Below are positions 26,276 to 35,946 of a DNA stretch of 64,000 bases, piece by piece; within the stretch, counting starts at the first letter, position 1; every line of letters begins with the position of its first letter. A model generated the notes under the pieces. The model was not told the origin of the DNA. It did no database searches and was given only the letters and a program-made list of their open reading frames with translations. The position numbers and the translations under genes were made by a program. Source of the stretch: Rhizobium sp. TH135 (GTDB lineage Bacteria; Pseudomonadota; Alphaproteobacteria; Rhizobiales; Rhizobiaceae); the NCBI RefSeq assembly GCF_002855515.1, contig NZ_PKRP01000002.1, positions 434,001-498,000 on the forward strand, given 5' to 3'.

Positions 26276-27172
26276 TCATCTGAGCTTGAACGTCCATGGA
26301 ACCAGGTTGCCGCGTCTGGCCGCCCTGTGCAGTGCGACCAGACCGGCTAGGGTGCAGAGGCCAAACGCCACCACACTGCCCTCCATGCCGAAACTGCCGC
26401 CTGTCAGGAATTCTGGTCCTTCGAGTGTCGACTTGGACAGACCGGGCTGTTCGAAGGCACCGGAGACGGAGCCCGAATAGATACCGCTTTGCACGAAGTT
26501 CCAGCCCATGTGGAAACCGATACTGAGCCAAAGGCGCCGGGTGAGGATAAAGAGCGCGGCGAGCAGCAGACCGGCCTCCACGGTGATTGCCAGCGCGCCG
26601 ATCAGCGTGCCTTCCGGATTGCCGAGGTGACGGAGCCCGAAAATCAGAGCCGAGACCAGGAGTGCAATCCAGCTTCCGGCGAGTTCCTCCAAATTGCGGA
26701 AGATCACGCCCCGATGCAGCAGTTCCTCGAAGACGCTGGAGCTGATCGCCATAGCGATTGACGGCAGGATGAGGAGGAAGGGGTTGATCCCATCGACGCG
26801 GTAAACGCCGAGCACCATCAGGATTAGCACGCACAGCGTATAGAGACCGGCGCCCCCTAGAAGCCCCCCTCCCAGTTCGCGCGCCAGCGGTGCCCGCGCC
26901 AATTCGCTGACCGGGCGTCTTTCGACGAAGCGGACGAATGTTACATAAACGACGATCGCAAGAGCTGCCATCACAGCAGCACTGCCGATCGCAAGCAGCG
27001 GGCGGTCAGCAAACTGCCCGCCCCAGAAGCCGTTGCTGATGCCCATCAGCACGAACAGCACAGGGGCGAGCACCACGATCCGTATCAGCGGAAACTGCAG
27101 GATCCGCAGCCAGAGTGGCCGAGCACCCTCTGTTGCATTCCTTAAATCCCTGGTTCGTTGCCGGTAAGCCAA
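26276..27172 (-). CDS. CPBP-family intramembrane metalloprotease 2
   Basis: 298 residues from TTG 27172, preceded by GTGAGG and 10 bases after the stop of the S33 peptidase gene; the frame further upstream is a shadow of that gene. About eight helices. The motif FEELLHRGVIFRNLEEL carries the glutamate pair and Arg, and later FGLRHLGN and FHMGWNFVQ give the histidines. It is likely co-transcribed with the peptidase. It has only family-level similarity to the neighbouring CPBP protein. Confidence 0.8.
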   Translation of the reverse strand: MAYRQRTRDLRNATEGARPLWLRILQFPLIRIVVLAPVLFVLMGISNGFWGGQFADRPLLAIGSAAVMAALAIVVYVTFVRFVERRPVSELARAPLARELGGGLLGGAGLYTLCVLILMVLGVYRVDGINPFLLILPSIAMAISSSVFEELLHRGVIFRNLEELAGSWIALLVSALIFGLRHLGNPEGTLIGALAITVEAGLLLAALFILTRRLWLSIGFHMGWNFVQSGIYSGSVSGAFEQPGLSKSTLEGPEFLTGGSFGMEGSVVAFGLCTLAGLVALHRAARRGNLVPWTFKLR

Positions 27173-27182
27173 GTGGCTGACC

Positions 27183-29147
27183 TCACTTTGCTGCCTTTGC
27201 CCAGTCCGGGATATGCCACTCGATCTTGATGCTTTCCGCGCAATCATTCGACAGCTTGCGACCGGGCTGGTTGATGAAGGCCACGCCCATGTCTGCCACG
27301 CAAGGTTGGTAGAGCAGGGCGCCATGGCCGGCCTCGGGGATCATGAAGACCTGTGCATTGGTCAGTTCTTCGGTCGCGACTTTGGCCCAGCTTGCCGGTG
27401 TCTGGCTGTCGTAGAGGCTGCCGATCGAGAGTGTTGGAATGTCGCTTTTTACCGGGACCTGCCAGTTGTCGCGCTGAACCTGTTTGAAGGGAATGCAGGA
27501 ACCGAAGACGAAGCGGGCCGCTTCGTCGGCATCATCGCCGATATAGGGGTATTCCTGGGCGGCGGTGAATTTCTGATAGCCCTCGAAACTGTTGAATGGC
27601 AGGTCCTCCTGACAGGCATAGTTGAAGAGGTAGAGGTCGCCGAAGAAGGCTTCCTCCGATTTGGCTATATCCCGCTGGATGATGGCGAAGTAGCCGGCGA
27701 CTTCGGCCTCGCTCATGCTGTCGATCAGGGCCGCCAGACGGGTTGAGGCCTCGCCGCTGGTATGAGTCTTGACGAATGTGACAAGCGCTTCCTTGGACGC
27801 ATTGATGTTCTGCAGGGCGGCGTAGTCGGCAACCATGCTGGCAGCCTTTGCGTCATCGCTCCCGCGTGCGGCAATCAGTGCCTTTTCGAGTTCGGAGTCG
27901 AAGAGGGTGGCGACACGGCCATAGTTCTTTTCCGCATCGATCTCGTCGCGCAGTTCTTCCACGACATTCTGGTTGGAGCGGTCGATCCTCGCCGAAATCA
28001 CGGCATTGTCCGCGAGCGTCCCGATCAACGCACGCTGGGCCTTGGGCAGCGTTGCGGAGGCCTTGGCGACGTCATCGTCGCCGGGCATCGGCATGACGAA
28101 GTCGCGACCGACCAGCAGGTCGACGGTCGGCATCTCCTTGCCGCGATGAAGCTCGTAGATGAAGGCGGGAAGGTAAGGCGTCATCGACAGGTTGCCGTAT
28201 TTCGCGTTGCGCTCCTCAAAGGGACGGAAGATCGTCTTCGGCTCTATCGGCTTGCCCTGGTGGATGACCTTGCCGGCCTTGGCGGCATGCAGCGTCTCAA
28301 TGATCACCTTGTCGAGTTCCGGGAAGGTGGCGTTGCAGGTCTCATCCGCCTTGCACTGTTCGACCACGTGTTCGATCGGCTCGCTGACCTTCTGCGCGAA
28401 GGTATCGTAGAGCTTCACCCAGGATGGGGCAACGCCGTCGATGATCACGGCGCGGATGCCCTCAGGCGCGACCCGCATGGTTTCGAGCGCGAGCTTCGTG
28501 CCGTAGGACACGCCATACATGTTGTAGCTCGTGTAGCCGAGCGCCTGGATGATCGTTGAGACGTCCTTGGCATTTTCGGTGGTGTTGTATTTGGAGATGT
28601 CGATGCCGGCGGCTTCGATTTCCCGCAGGCAATCGGCGATGGTGTTGTTGCTCTCGTTCGATCCGTCGATGGCAGTGGTCGTATATTCCTTCTTGGCAAT
28701 TTTCGCCGCGTTGGAGGCCAAGGCATTGAAGCACTTGACCGACTGGCCCGAGAGACCGGCCGACCGCTGGTCCCAAAAGATGACGTCGCGCGTCTTGCGC
28801 CAGGGTTCGAAGGCACCGGCGAGCAGCGGGATTTGCACCATCGCGCTGGCGCCGGGACCGCCCTGGAGATAAACGAGCGGGTCGCTTTCGGGATAGAGCG
28901 AATGCGACTTCAGGATCGCAAATTCGAGGCTGATCTTTCTGCCGTCAGGGCTCGCATGATCCTCGGGAACCTGCACCGTTCCGCAAAAGACGGTCTTGCC
29001 TTCGATCTCGTTGACGGGAAGCGGGCGGGGGCAGACGATCTGGGTGATCGGCGCGTTCCCTGCGGTAGCCACCTTCAAGGAGGAAAATCCGTCCTCGGCA
29101 TTGCCGGTGAGGAACGAGATCAAGGCCAGGATGCCGGTATAGTCCAT
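27183..29147 (-). CDS. S33-type alpha/beta hydrolase peptidase with TAP-like C terminus
   Basis: 654 residues from ATG 29147 (GAGGGG upstream). An N-terminal hydrophobic segment without a textbook signal is followed by the hydrolase domain: LVYLQGGPGASAM (oxyanion region), WDQRSAGLS and the nucleophile elbow YGVSYGTK with S214. The C-terminal TAP-like region supplies the acid (SLYDSQTP) and histidine (PEAGHGALL). The family is tripeptidyl/proline iminopeptidases, usually 450-550 residues; this one has an inserted helical lid of about 150 residues. Probably exported or envelope-associated. Confidence 0.85.
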   Translation of the reverse strand: MDYTGILALISFLTGNAEDGFSSLKVATAGNAPITQIVCPRPLPVNEIEGKTVFCGTVQVPEDHASPDGRKISLEFAILKSHSLYPESDPLVYLQGGPGASAMVQIPLLAGAFEPWRKTRDVIFWDQRSAGLSGQSVKCFNALASNAAKIAKKEYTTTAIDGSNESNNTIADCLREIEAAGIDISKYNTTENAKDVSTIIQALGYTSYNMYGVSYGTKLALETMRVAPEGIRAVIIDGVAPSWVKLYDTFAQKVSEPIEHVVEQCKADETCNATFPELDKVIIETLHAAKAGKVIHQGKPIEPKTIFRPFEERNAKYGNLSMTPYLPAFIYELHRGKEMPTVDLLVGRDFVMPMPGDDDVAKASATLPKAQRALIGTLADNAVISARIDRSNQNVVEELRDEIDAEKNYGRVATLFDSELEKALIAARGSDDAKAASMVADYAALQNINASKEALVTFVKTHTSGEASTRLAALIDSMSEAEVAGYFAIIQRDIAKSEEAFFGDLYLFNYACQEDLPFNSFEGYQKFTAAQEYPYIGDDADEAARFVFGSCIPFKQVQRDNWQVPVKSDIPTLSIGSLYDSQTPASWAKVATEELTNAQVFMIPEAGHGALLYQPCVADMGVAFINQPGRKLSNDCAESIKIEWHIPDWAKAAK

Positions 29148-29223
29148 TGCAAAACCCCTCTTTGACGTATTTTTCATCGTGAGAATGAGCCGCAGCATGA
29201 AGCGCTGCGACCCACTAGGCATT

Positions 29224-29772
29224 TCAGAGGCGGCCGCCGGTGAGATCGATCAGTTCTCCAGAGTCCCGCATCTTGCAGGTCATGTACTGCCGCCCGACTG
29301 CAGCTTCGATCAGCCATTCATGCTTGCCTGGAGAGCGCGCCTTGGTGAAGTGGACCTGATGCGTGCCGACAGCGAAGTTCTGCGCCACGATCTGGGCGCA
29401 GCCCTGATAGGCCATGGGCGGCGCCTTGGCTCCGCTTGCCTGCTGGCGATGGGCCATCGAATGTTCCCGCTCCGTGTTGCCGGCCTGATAGCCTTCGGCG
29501 TATCCCCTGGTGCGGTTCTGCTCCCAATAGGGATAGCCATGGACGCCATCCCGATAGCCGCGTTCGAACTCCGCCATCTCCTCGCCATCACCGGGTTCGT
29601 AACCCTCCTGATAGTGATGCTTGTTGTGTGCCAGGGCGGCGATGCCGAGGAGGGCGATGGCCGCTGCGGCGGCGGCTGCCTTGTCCTTGTCGCTCATGCC
29701 GGCCTCGGCCTGGGGCATGCCAACCTGGAAGGCCAGTATGGTCGCCGCAAACAATGCGATGATGCGTTTCAT
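29224..29772 (-). CDS. Small secreted protein with YxxGYxxG-type repeats
   Basis: 182 residues from ATG 29772 with AAGGAGAG upstream. A signal peptide (cleavage near QAEA) is followed by an alanine-rich helix (DKAAAAAAAIALLGIAALAHN). A tyrosine/glycine-rich stretch then runs HHYQEGYEPG, FERGYRDGVHGYPY, RGYAEGYQAG. The C-terminal 60 residues form a beta-like domain with two cysteines. This architecture is seen in uncharacterised rhizobial envelope proteins. Function unknown. Confidence 0.7.
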   Translation of the reverse strand: MKRIIALFAATILAFQVGMPQAEAGMSDKDKAAAAAAAIALLGIAALAHNKHHYQEGYEPGDGEEMAEFERGYRDGVHGYPYWEQNRTRGYAEGYQAGNTEREHSMAHRQQASGAKAPPMAYQGCAQIVAQNFAVGTHQVHFTKARSPGKHEWLIEAAVGRQYMTCKMRDSGELIDLTGGRL

Positions 29773-29818
29773 GGTCACTCTCCTTTGCACCTATTTGCTT
29801 CAAGATCTGATGGCAGCT

Positions 29819-31885
29819 TCACCAGGCCCTCACGCGTCGCTCCGGCGGGAGCCATTCCTTGTCACCCTCGCTGATATCGAAGGCTTCGTAGAAGGCATCG
29901 ACATGCTTGAGGGCCGCGGTGGCGCGATAGAATCCTGGCGGATGGGCATTGCTCATGAAGACAGTGCGGATCGCCTGATCCGTGACCTTCATCGCCCAGA
30001 ACTGGGTCCAGGAAATGAAGCAGCGCTGTGCCGGGGTTAGACCATCGATGCTGACGTTTTCTTCCGGATGCTCGGCCAGATAATCCTGCAGCGCCTCGTA
30101 GGCGAAGTTGATGCCGCCGACATCGGCCATGTTTTCGCCGACGCTGAGCGCGCCGTTGAGCTTCAGCCCCGGCAGCACCTCATAAGCGCTGGCCTGCTCT
30201 ACCAGCTTCTGCGCTTCTTTCTCAAAGGCTGCAGCATCTTCAGGCTTCCACCAGTCGTTTAGATTGCCCTTCGCATCGTAGAGCCGGCCGCGGCTGTCGA
30301 AGCCATGGGTCATCTCGTGGCCGAGCACGGCGCCGATGCGGCAGAAGTAGGTGGCTGCGTCCTTTTCCGCCTCGAAGGCGGCCGGTTGCAGGATCGCCGC
30401 CGGAACTTCGAAGCCATTCTTTGACATGCTATAGCCGGCATTGATAATCACAGGCAGCGTCGTGCGGCTGTCGGAAAAGTCTTCGCTGACGGCGGGTTTG
30501 CCGAGCTTGGCATAGGTGCGGCCCGCATCGAAAGCGGTGAGCCGCATGATATTGCCGACAAGGTCGTCCGCGCGGATCTCCACCGAGCCGTAGTCGATCC
30601 AGCTTTCCGGGTAGCCGATCTTGTAGGACAGCTTCTCCAGCTTCTCGAGGGCAGCCTTCTTGGTCTCCGGTGCCAGCCAGTCTCTCGTCTGCATGCGGTT
30701 CTGGAAGGTCTGGTGGACGCGCTCCACCATGTCCCGTGCTTTCGCCTTGGTATCTTCGGTGAAGTGGCGCTCGACATACAGGCGTAAAACCGGATGGCCG
30801 AGATTGGACTGCAGGGCCGATTGCACCAGCTCCGACCGGGGTGGAAGCCGATCGATGCCGTAGACGATCCTGTTCCACGCCTTCGAGGTCGCATCGAAGC
30901 GGGTGCCGAGATACGGCTTGAAGTGGTTGATCACCCTGACCTTCAGATAGTCCTTGATGTCCCCGATCGGACGGTCCTTGAGCATATTTTCAAGGGCGGC
31001 CAGATAGCGCGGCTGGGTGAGGACGATCCTGTCCGGTGGCGCGACGTCGACAGCAGCCAGCACCTTGCCGAGATCAAGGGTGGGGATCTCCGCCTGGATA
31101 TCCGCGAAGCCTTTCGGCTGATAGCTGTTGGCGGGGTTCATGGCCTCGACCGGCGTCAATGTGGCCGAATGCAGCTCCCGTTCGAGATCGGCGATCATGT
31201 CGACCACCGCGGCGGCGCGCTCTGCGTCATAGCCGGCGGTTTCCAGCACCTGCCTCAGGTTGCCGCGAAGCGCGAGGTCGAGTTCCGAGCTAGGCGGGGC
31301 GTCGTAGAGGTTTTCCTGATTGAAGATCAGGGATCCCTCGACAAGGAAGAGAGCCGTCTTCGTTGTATCGGCCTGGTCGGTCGACGGAACGAGGCCGATC
31401 AGAGCCACCTCACCGGCGACGGTGATGTAGCGTCCGAGATAGGTCGCAAGATCGTCCATGCTTGCTATAGCATCGATCCGCGCCAGTTCCGGCTCGATCG
31501 GCGTGATGCCTTTCGCGTCAAGCGCTGGGGTGTCCATGTAGGCATTGTAGAAGGCGCCGACCTGCTGCAGCGGGCTGCCCTTTTCTGCTGTCGCCGATTT
31601 TTCGCCGGCCTCTGCCATCAGGATCTGCATCTGCGCAGTCAGTCTCCGACCCATGAAGTCGAAGGTATCGATGCTGACGCGATCGGCCGGCCGCTCGACG
31701 CGGTCGAGCCACCCGCCTGCGGCATAGCGGTAGAAATCCGTGCCCGGATCCACGGATGGATCCATGTTCGTGATCGAGAACGACAACTGGTCCGGTCCGA
31801 TGTCCGGCACCGGTACCGGGTCGGCGGCCGATGCGGCCACGGATGCCGGCAGATACAGAAGGGCAAGCGAAGTCAGGCGCAGCAT
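29819..31885 (-). CDS. M13-family (neprilysin/PepO) zinc endopeptidase, exported
   Basis: 688 residues from ATG 31885 (GAGGGAA upstream). Signal peptide to about residue 22. The catalytic site is LGHEMTHGFDSRG (zinc ligands H523 and H527, base E524), with the third ligand E584 in GENMADVGG. The substrate-binding stretch NAGYSMSKNGFEVPAAILQPAAF is altered from the usual NAY/NAF-type motif. The length is normal for bacterial M13 peptidases. It should cleave oligopeptides in the periplasm. The whole antisense strand is open but is a codon-bias shadow. Confidence 0.93.
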   Translation of the reverse strand: MLRLTSLALLYLPASVAASAADPVPVPDIGPDQLSFSITNMDPSVDPGTDFYRYAAGGWLDRVERPADRVSIDTFDFMGRRLTAQMQILMAEAGEKSATAEKGSPLQQVGAFYNAYMDTPALDAKGITPIEPELARIDAIASMDDLATYLGRYITVAGEVALIGLVPSTDQADTTKTALFLVEGSLIFNQENLYDAPPSSELDLALRGNLRQVLETAGYDAERAAAVVDMIADLERELHSATLTPVEAMNPANSYQPKGFADIQAEIPTLDLGKVLAAVDVAPPDRIVLTQPRYLAALENMLKDRPIGDIKDYLKVRVINHFKPYLGTRFDATSKAWNRIVYGIDRLPPRSELVQSALQSNLGHPVLRLYVERHFTEDTKAKARDMVERVHQTFQNRMQTRDWLAPETKKAALEKLEKLSYKIGYPESWIDYGSVEIRADDLVGNIMRLTAFDAGRTYAKLGKPAVSEDFSDSRTTLPVIINAGYSMSKNGFEVPAAILQPAAFEAEKDAATYFCRIGAVLGHEMTHGFDSRGRLYDAKGNLNDWWKPEDAAAFEKEAQKLVEQASAYEVLPGLKLNGALSVGENMADVGGINFAYEALQDYLAEHPEENVSIDGLTPAQRCFISWTQFWAMKVTDQAIRTVFMSNAHPPGFYRATAALKHVDAFYEAFDISEGDKEWLPPERRVRAW

Positions 31886-31988
31886 GGAGTTCCCTCTACG
31901 GTCGAGCATGACAGATGCCATCCGGTGGCCTTTGCCACCTCTTGCGCGTAAAGCCGATGCCGGGAGGCCGGCACCGTCATCGGTCCGA

Positions 31989-32324
31989 TCAGAGCGAACC
32001 TTCGTTCGTCAGCGACATCACGTTCGCGACCACGCCGCTGTTCGAAACGAGGCAGCGCCAAGGCGCCCGCGTCGGACCGACGCCGACGGTCACCTGCGAA
32101 TTGGCTTCCGAGAAGATCATCTCCGTGATCTGCACATCGCCGTTGTTCGTGGTGTTCGACACGGCGGCGAGGCAGGCACTGCGGGCCGCTGGCGGAACGC
32201 TCTCGTCCATCAGGGGCTGGGTCGACGCCATCGGCGGCATTTGTGAACTGCCATCCGAGGTGCAGCCGGACAGGACTGCGGCTGTGATGCAGATCATGCT
32301 GGTGGTGACCAGGTACGTCTTCAT
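31989..32324 (-). CDS. Small lipoprotein
   Basis: 111 residues. The signal ends in a lipobox, AAVLSGC, near residue 21, so the mature protein is lipid-anchored. A short Ser/Pro linker is followed by a roughly 70-residue beta domain with two cysteines (ARSACLAAV, APWRCLVSN). Small domains of this sort occur in many rhizobial envelope proteins. No function known. Confidence 0.75.
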   Translation of the reverse strand: MKTYLVTTSMICITAAVLSGCTSDGSSQMPPMASTQPLMDESVPPAARSACLAAVSNTTNNGDVQITEMIFSEANSQVTVGVGPTRAPWRCLVSNSGVVANVMSLTNEGSL

Positions 32325-32373
32325 GCCTTCTCCCCCTATTGTCGTTGTGTCTGCCCTACCGTTCGCGAGCCTC

Positions 32374-33072
32374 TCAGTTGCTCGCTTCGATCAGAAACCG
32401 ACCGGCCGCCCAGCCGGATGCGCTGCCATCGGGGCGCGAAACACGGCACCAGCGCGTCTGGCCGGTCATCCGGCATCCGCCGTTGCGCAGGATCTCTCCA
32501 TTGACCACCCGGGTGACGATCGGGCTCTGCGCCGAGGGCCGCGTTCTGATGTTCAGGGCATCGCCCGGTGAGATGCCGGCCACTTGAAAGAAATCCGGCC
32601 CGCCCGAAAGGCCGTCGGCAAAGTTTGGCTGGGGCGGCGCGATCGGTCGGCCGCCCGTCACTTCGATGCGAAGCGTAAACCGCGCCTGCTCGTTGCGACG
32701 CGCGGCATTGCGCATCAGGTAGACCTGCACGACGTAGTCGCCGCTATCGGGAGCGATGATGTCGGCAAAATCGCCCGAGATCGAGCCGTTGAACAGCGCG
32801 TCGCCGCCGCCGGGGCCGAGGATGTTGAAGTAGTTGCTGCCGTTGGAGCTGTCCATCGTGACGGCGAGACGCTGGCCACCCCGGACGTTGATCCGGTAAT
32901 TTGCGCCTTCATAGCCGCGCACCGTGCCACGGATGACCGTCGAGCTCTGGCCTCGGCCGAATTCGACGCGGACATTCCGCTCCTGCGCGACCGCCGTCTG
33001 TGGCCCCGCATCGGCGACGACAAGAAGCGCCGCCGCAATCACTCCACCCAAGAACGCACGCCACCGACGCAT
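32374..33072 (-). CDS. Exported SH3b-domain protein
   Basis: 232 residues with a signal peptide (cleavage near TAVA). A beta-sandwich-like domain (about 35-145) resembles pre-peptidase C-terminal domains. A C-terminal bacterial SH3 domain (about 165-230) has DALNIRTRPSAQSPIVTRVVNGEIL, GQTRWCRVS and GWAAGRFL. Such proteins bind peptidoglycan or other envelope ligands. It lies 49 bases upstream of the small lipoprotein gene, likely co-transcribed. Confidence 0.82.
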   Translation of the reverse strand: MRRWRAFLGGVIAAALLVVADAGPQTAVAQERNVRVEFGRGQSSTVIRGTVRGYEGANYRINVRGGQRLAVTMDSSNGSNYFNILGPGGGDALFNGSISGDFADIIAPDSGDYVVQVYLMRNAARRNEQARFTLRIEVTGGRPIAPPQPNFADGLSGGPDFFQVAGISPGDALNIRTRPSAQSPIVTRVVNGEILRNGGCRMTGQTRWCRVSRPDGSASGWAAGRFLIEASN

Positions 33073-33190
33073 CGGACATCTCCCGTTGGGAAGGCTTAGA
33101 ATGGCTGCCTTGCAACCTTCCGATGTCCTCAGACTGGCATGCTGAAAGCTTGCGAACCAGTGAATTAAATTAGTCTAATATGAGAAAGTC

Positions 33191-34105
33191 TCATGGTTGC
33201 ACCAGCTTCAGGGTCTCCTTCTGCGCGCATCGCTGGGATTTTCCGAGCTCCAGCCTGAACCAGCGGATCAACGCGTCCAGAGCAGGCTCAGTGCGGCGGC
33301 TCTCCTTGATGCAGAGGTGGTAGTCCTCGTGTGTCGGGAGCTTCGCCGGATCGAGAAGTGCAAGCTGTCCCGCATCCAGTTCTGGTTGTGCGAGAAAGTC
33401 TGGAACCAGTGCTGCGCCGAGATCCCGGCGCACCATTTCGAGCGCAATGACATAATGCGAGGCAAACAGCCATCGACAGTCGAGCGGCAGGAGATCGGCT
33501 CTTCCGGCATAACGGGCATAGGCCTGCCAGTCGCTTCCGATCTTGCCGGGTTGCAGCTCGGTGGTGATGTAGCGGAAGCCCTTCTTTCGTGCCGCAACAG
33601 ATGAAGCCACGACGGGAACGAGATTTTCCGGCCAGAGTAGCTGTGCATGGTAGCCTCTGTCCCTCGGCAGCGTCGTCACGAAGGCATCGCCCGAGGCATC
33701 GGAGAGCTCCGGATCCTGCGCATACATCAGGATCTGCAGATCGATATCCGGATGGGCCTGATAGAAGGACTGAAGGCGCGGCACGAGCCAGGCCTGGGCG
33801 AAACTGCTGCAGATCGCAAGCCGCACGCGATCGCGCGTGCCGCCGATCGCTTCGGCCAGCGAGCGGTCGATTTCGGCAAAGGCCGGCTGCAGGCGTCGCG
33901 CGAGGTCTCGGCCGGCATCCGTCAAGGCGATGCCGCGGCCATGTTTCTGGATCAGCCGTTCTCCGACGATTTCTCCGAGCAGACGCAACTGGTGACTGAC
34001 GGCGCTTTGGGTCACTCCGAGTTCCTCCGCTGCCGCTGCGACGGAGAGATGGCGAGAGACCGTTTCGAACGTGTGCAAGGCCCTGAGGTTATGCCTGAAA
34101 TCCAT
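33191..34105 (-). CDS. LysR-family regulator (GcvA-like)
   Basis: 304 residues. The HTH region is VSRHLSVAAAAEELGVTQSAVSHQLRLL, with GRGIALTDAGRDLARRL after it, as in the GcvA branch. An effector domain fills residues 95-290. It is divergent from the L,D-transpeptidase gene across 189 bases and may regulate it. Confidence 0.88.
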   Translation of the reverse strand: MDFRHNLRALHTFETVSRHLSVAAAAEELGVTQSAVSHQLRLLGEIVGERLIQKHGRGIALTDAGRDLARRLQPAFAEIDRSLAEAIGGTRDRVRLAICSSFAQAWLVPRLQSFYQAHPDIDLQILMYAQDPELSDASGDAFVTTLPRDRGYHAQLLWPENLVPVVASSVAARKKGFRYITTELQPGKIGSDWQAYARYAGRADLLPLDCRWLFASHYVIALEMVRRDLGAALVPDFLAQPELDAGQLALLDPAKLPTHEDYHLCIKESRRTEPALDALIRWFRLELGKSQRCAQKETLKLVQP

Positions 34106-34294
34106 CGCGTGATCCTTGAGGCGGCAACAAGCTCTAAAGTTCGGCGCCCACTACGCCGCCACAGGCAGGAGTGGATGCGCCTGAAACTAACGTTTCATGA
34201 GGATTATTTAAAATTCAAGAGAGAAACTCATTGGACACCCGCGGTCGACCCTGAAATGCTCTCTCCCGTCGAAATTGTGAACAAGAGATCGACC

Positions 34295-35287
34295 ATGAGG
34301 AAGGCAGACAAGGGCAGGCGTCTTTTTGTGAAGGGGATGTCGGCGGTCGCGCTTCTTGGCAGTCCCGCCGCACTCCTGGCCGGGGAAGTGATGAAGGAGG
34401 TCGCGGCCTTGAAGCCCGGCGAGTTCACCTGGCATCCCGAGCGGCAGCGGACCGGGCCGGTGGCGATCGTCGTCTCCCTGCCGGAGCAGCGCGTCCACGT
34501 TTACCGCAACGGCATCCGCATCGCCGTCTCTACCTGCTCGACCGGAAAGCCGGGTCATGAGACGCCAACCGGCGTGTTCGTGGTCCTGCAGAAAGACAAG
34601 CACCACAAGTCCAGCACCTATGACGATGCGCCAATGCCGAACATGAACCGGCTCACCTGGTCGGGCATCGCGCTTCATGCCGGCAATCTCCCGGGCTATC
34701 CAGCCTCGCATGGCTGCGTGCGCCTGCCCATGGAATTTTCGGAGCGCCTGTTCGGCATCACCCATCTCGGCACGCCGGTGATTATCTCGGGTGCCACCAC
34801 CGACCCCTATAACATGACGCATCCGGGCATGGTGCTCGGCGCCTATGCGGCCCGGGAGTTTGAAGGCGCGGTCGCGGCACTGCACGGCAAGGAGCGCCCG
34901 AGCGACTGGACGGACCTGAGCAAGCAGCCGGTGGTATCGGTGATCATGTCAACCTATGACGGACGTGCCCTCCTGGTGGAGAATTCGCAGATCCGCGCCG
35001 AGGGCCAGATCACCGTCAGCGGTAGGGACAAGCTCGGCAGTCATGTCTTCCTGCTGGACAGTCTCGATCAGGCTGCACAAGGTATGCGCTGGATTGCGTT
35101 CGCGAACTCGGACGAAGATGCGGGCGTGGTCAGCACGGCAGCAAACCTTATCTCCCGCATCTCCGCTGACCCGTCTTTCGTCGCAACCATGCAAAAGGTC
35201 CTGCATCCCGGCGCCATCCTCATCCTCACCGACGCGCCGCTTGCCCCCGACAGCCGATCGGGCAAGGATTTCGTTATCATGACGTGA
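34295..35287 (+). CDS. Exported L,D-transpeptidase (YkuD domain)
   Basis: 330 residues from ATG 34295; the open frame further upstream runs antisense through the LysR gene and is not coding. The N terminus, KGRRLFVKGMSAVALLG, looks like a twin-arginine signal. The YkuD catalytic domain (about 45-170) contains IALHAGNLPGYPASHGCVRL, with nucleophile C141 and its histidine pair. The C-terminal 150 residues (VVSVIMSTYDGRALLVEN onward) have no assigned family. It should form 3-3 peptidoglycan cross-links or attach proteins to the wall, an activity prominent in Rhizobiales. Confidence 0.88.
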   Translation: MRKADKGRRLFVKGMSAVALLGSPAALLAGEVMKEVAALKPGEFTWHPERQRTGPVAIVVSLPEQRVHVYRNGIRIAVSTCSTGKPGHETPTGVFVVLQKDKHHKSSTYDDAPMPNMNRLTWSGIALHAGNLPGYPASHGCVRLPMEFSERLFGITHLGTPVIISGATTDPYNMTHPGMVLGAYAAREFEGAVAALHGKERPSDWTDLSKQPVVSVIMSTYDGRALLVENSQIRAEGQITVSGRDKLGSHVFLLDSLDQAAQGMRWIAFANSDEDAGVVSTAANLISRISADPSFVATMQKVLHPGAILILTDAPLAPDSRSGKDFVIMT

Positions 35288-35396
35288 GTTGGCTTGGACC
35301 ACGAAAGAGGTGGGCCGATCCAATGTCCGCTGATGGAAACGCCCCAAGCTATTTGAGATACCCAAATTTCGATGTCCATCCAAATGCAGAATGTCT

Positions 35397-35703
35397 GGGT
35401 CCCCAGCCAATTTTCGCGAGACCCGTTCGGAACGACGGACGCCCTGGCGAACCGCAGCCACAATTGCTCAAGTTGTTGAGAAGGCGTCGCTTTTTTCTCT
35501 GAGAAATAGCCGCTGATTTTCAGCGGACAACCGGCCTAAAATGGCCTGCCTGGAGAGCCTGGATTCTCACATGATTTCAGATGCTTAGCGAAATCGCCTT
35601 TAGTTTCCTTATATTTTCCCATCGCGAGCGACCCTGGATGCCACCTTTGTGCCCTGGCTTTGGGTATCAGTCAACGGCAGGGATAGCGGAAATAATTTCC
35701 GCC
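35397..35703 (+). repeat. Dispersed intergenic repeat, copy 3
   Basis: Full-length copy. The central hairpin is one pair longer (CCGCTGA-TTT-TCAGCGG), so both arms changed together. It ends in the palindrome GCGGAAAT-A-ATTTCCGC. It lies just downstream of the motor-like operon, whose last gene ends at 35947. Confidence 0.85.
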
Positions 35704-35946
35704 TTCGGACCTGAAATTTGTGGTCCGCAGCGCTGATGCGTGGCAGCTTTGTGCGCCCATTCTAGCCGTTGTAACGGGCTGCGAAATTTCCTCAAAGTTG
35801 CCGTTCGGCTTATGCGAGCTGAATGGCCAGCTTGGGGTGGATAGCGAACTAGCAGCTCCTGGACAATTCTGCATGAAAGCCACCGCGCAACGGGCCGCCA
35901 GCATCCGGGCAATGCGCCCCAATTCGGCCGTCTGACGAGCGACGCT

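Noticed and set aside
30794..31951. Plus-strand frame of 385 codons inside the M13 peptidase gene
   Set aside because: Antisense to a well-conserved enzyme, with no ribosome site or domain.
33647..34294. Extension of the L,D-transpeptidase upstream to 33647
   Set aside because: It overlaps the LysR gene antisense; the export signal begins at ATG 34295.
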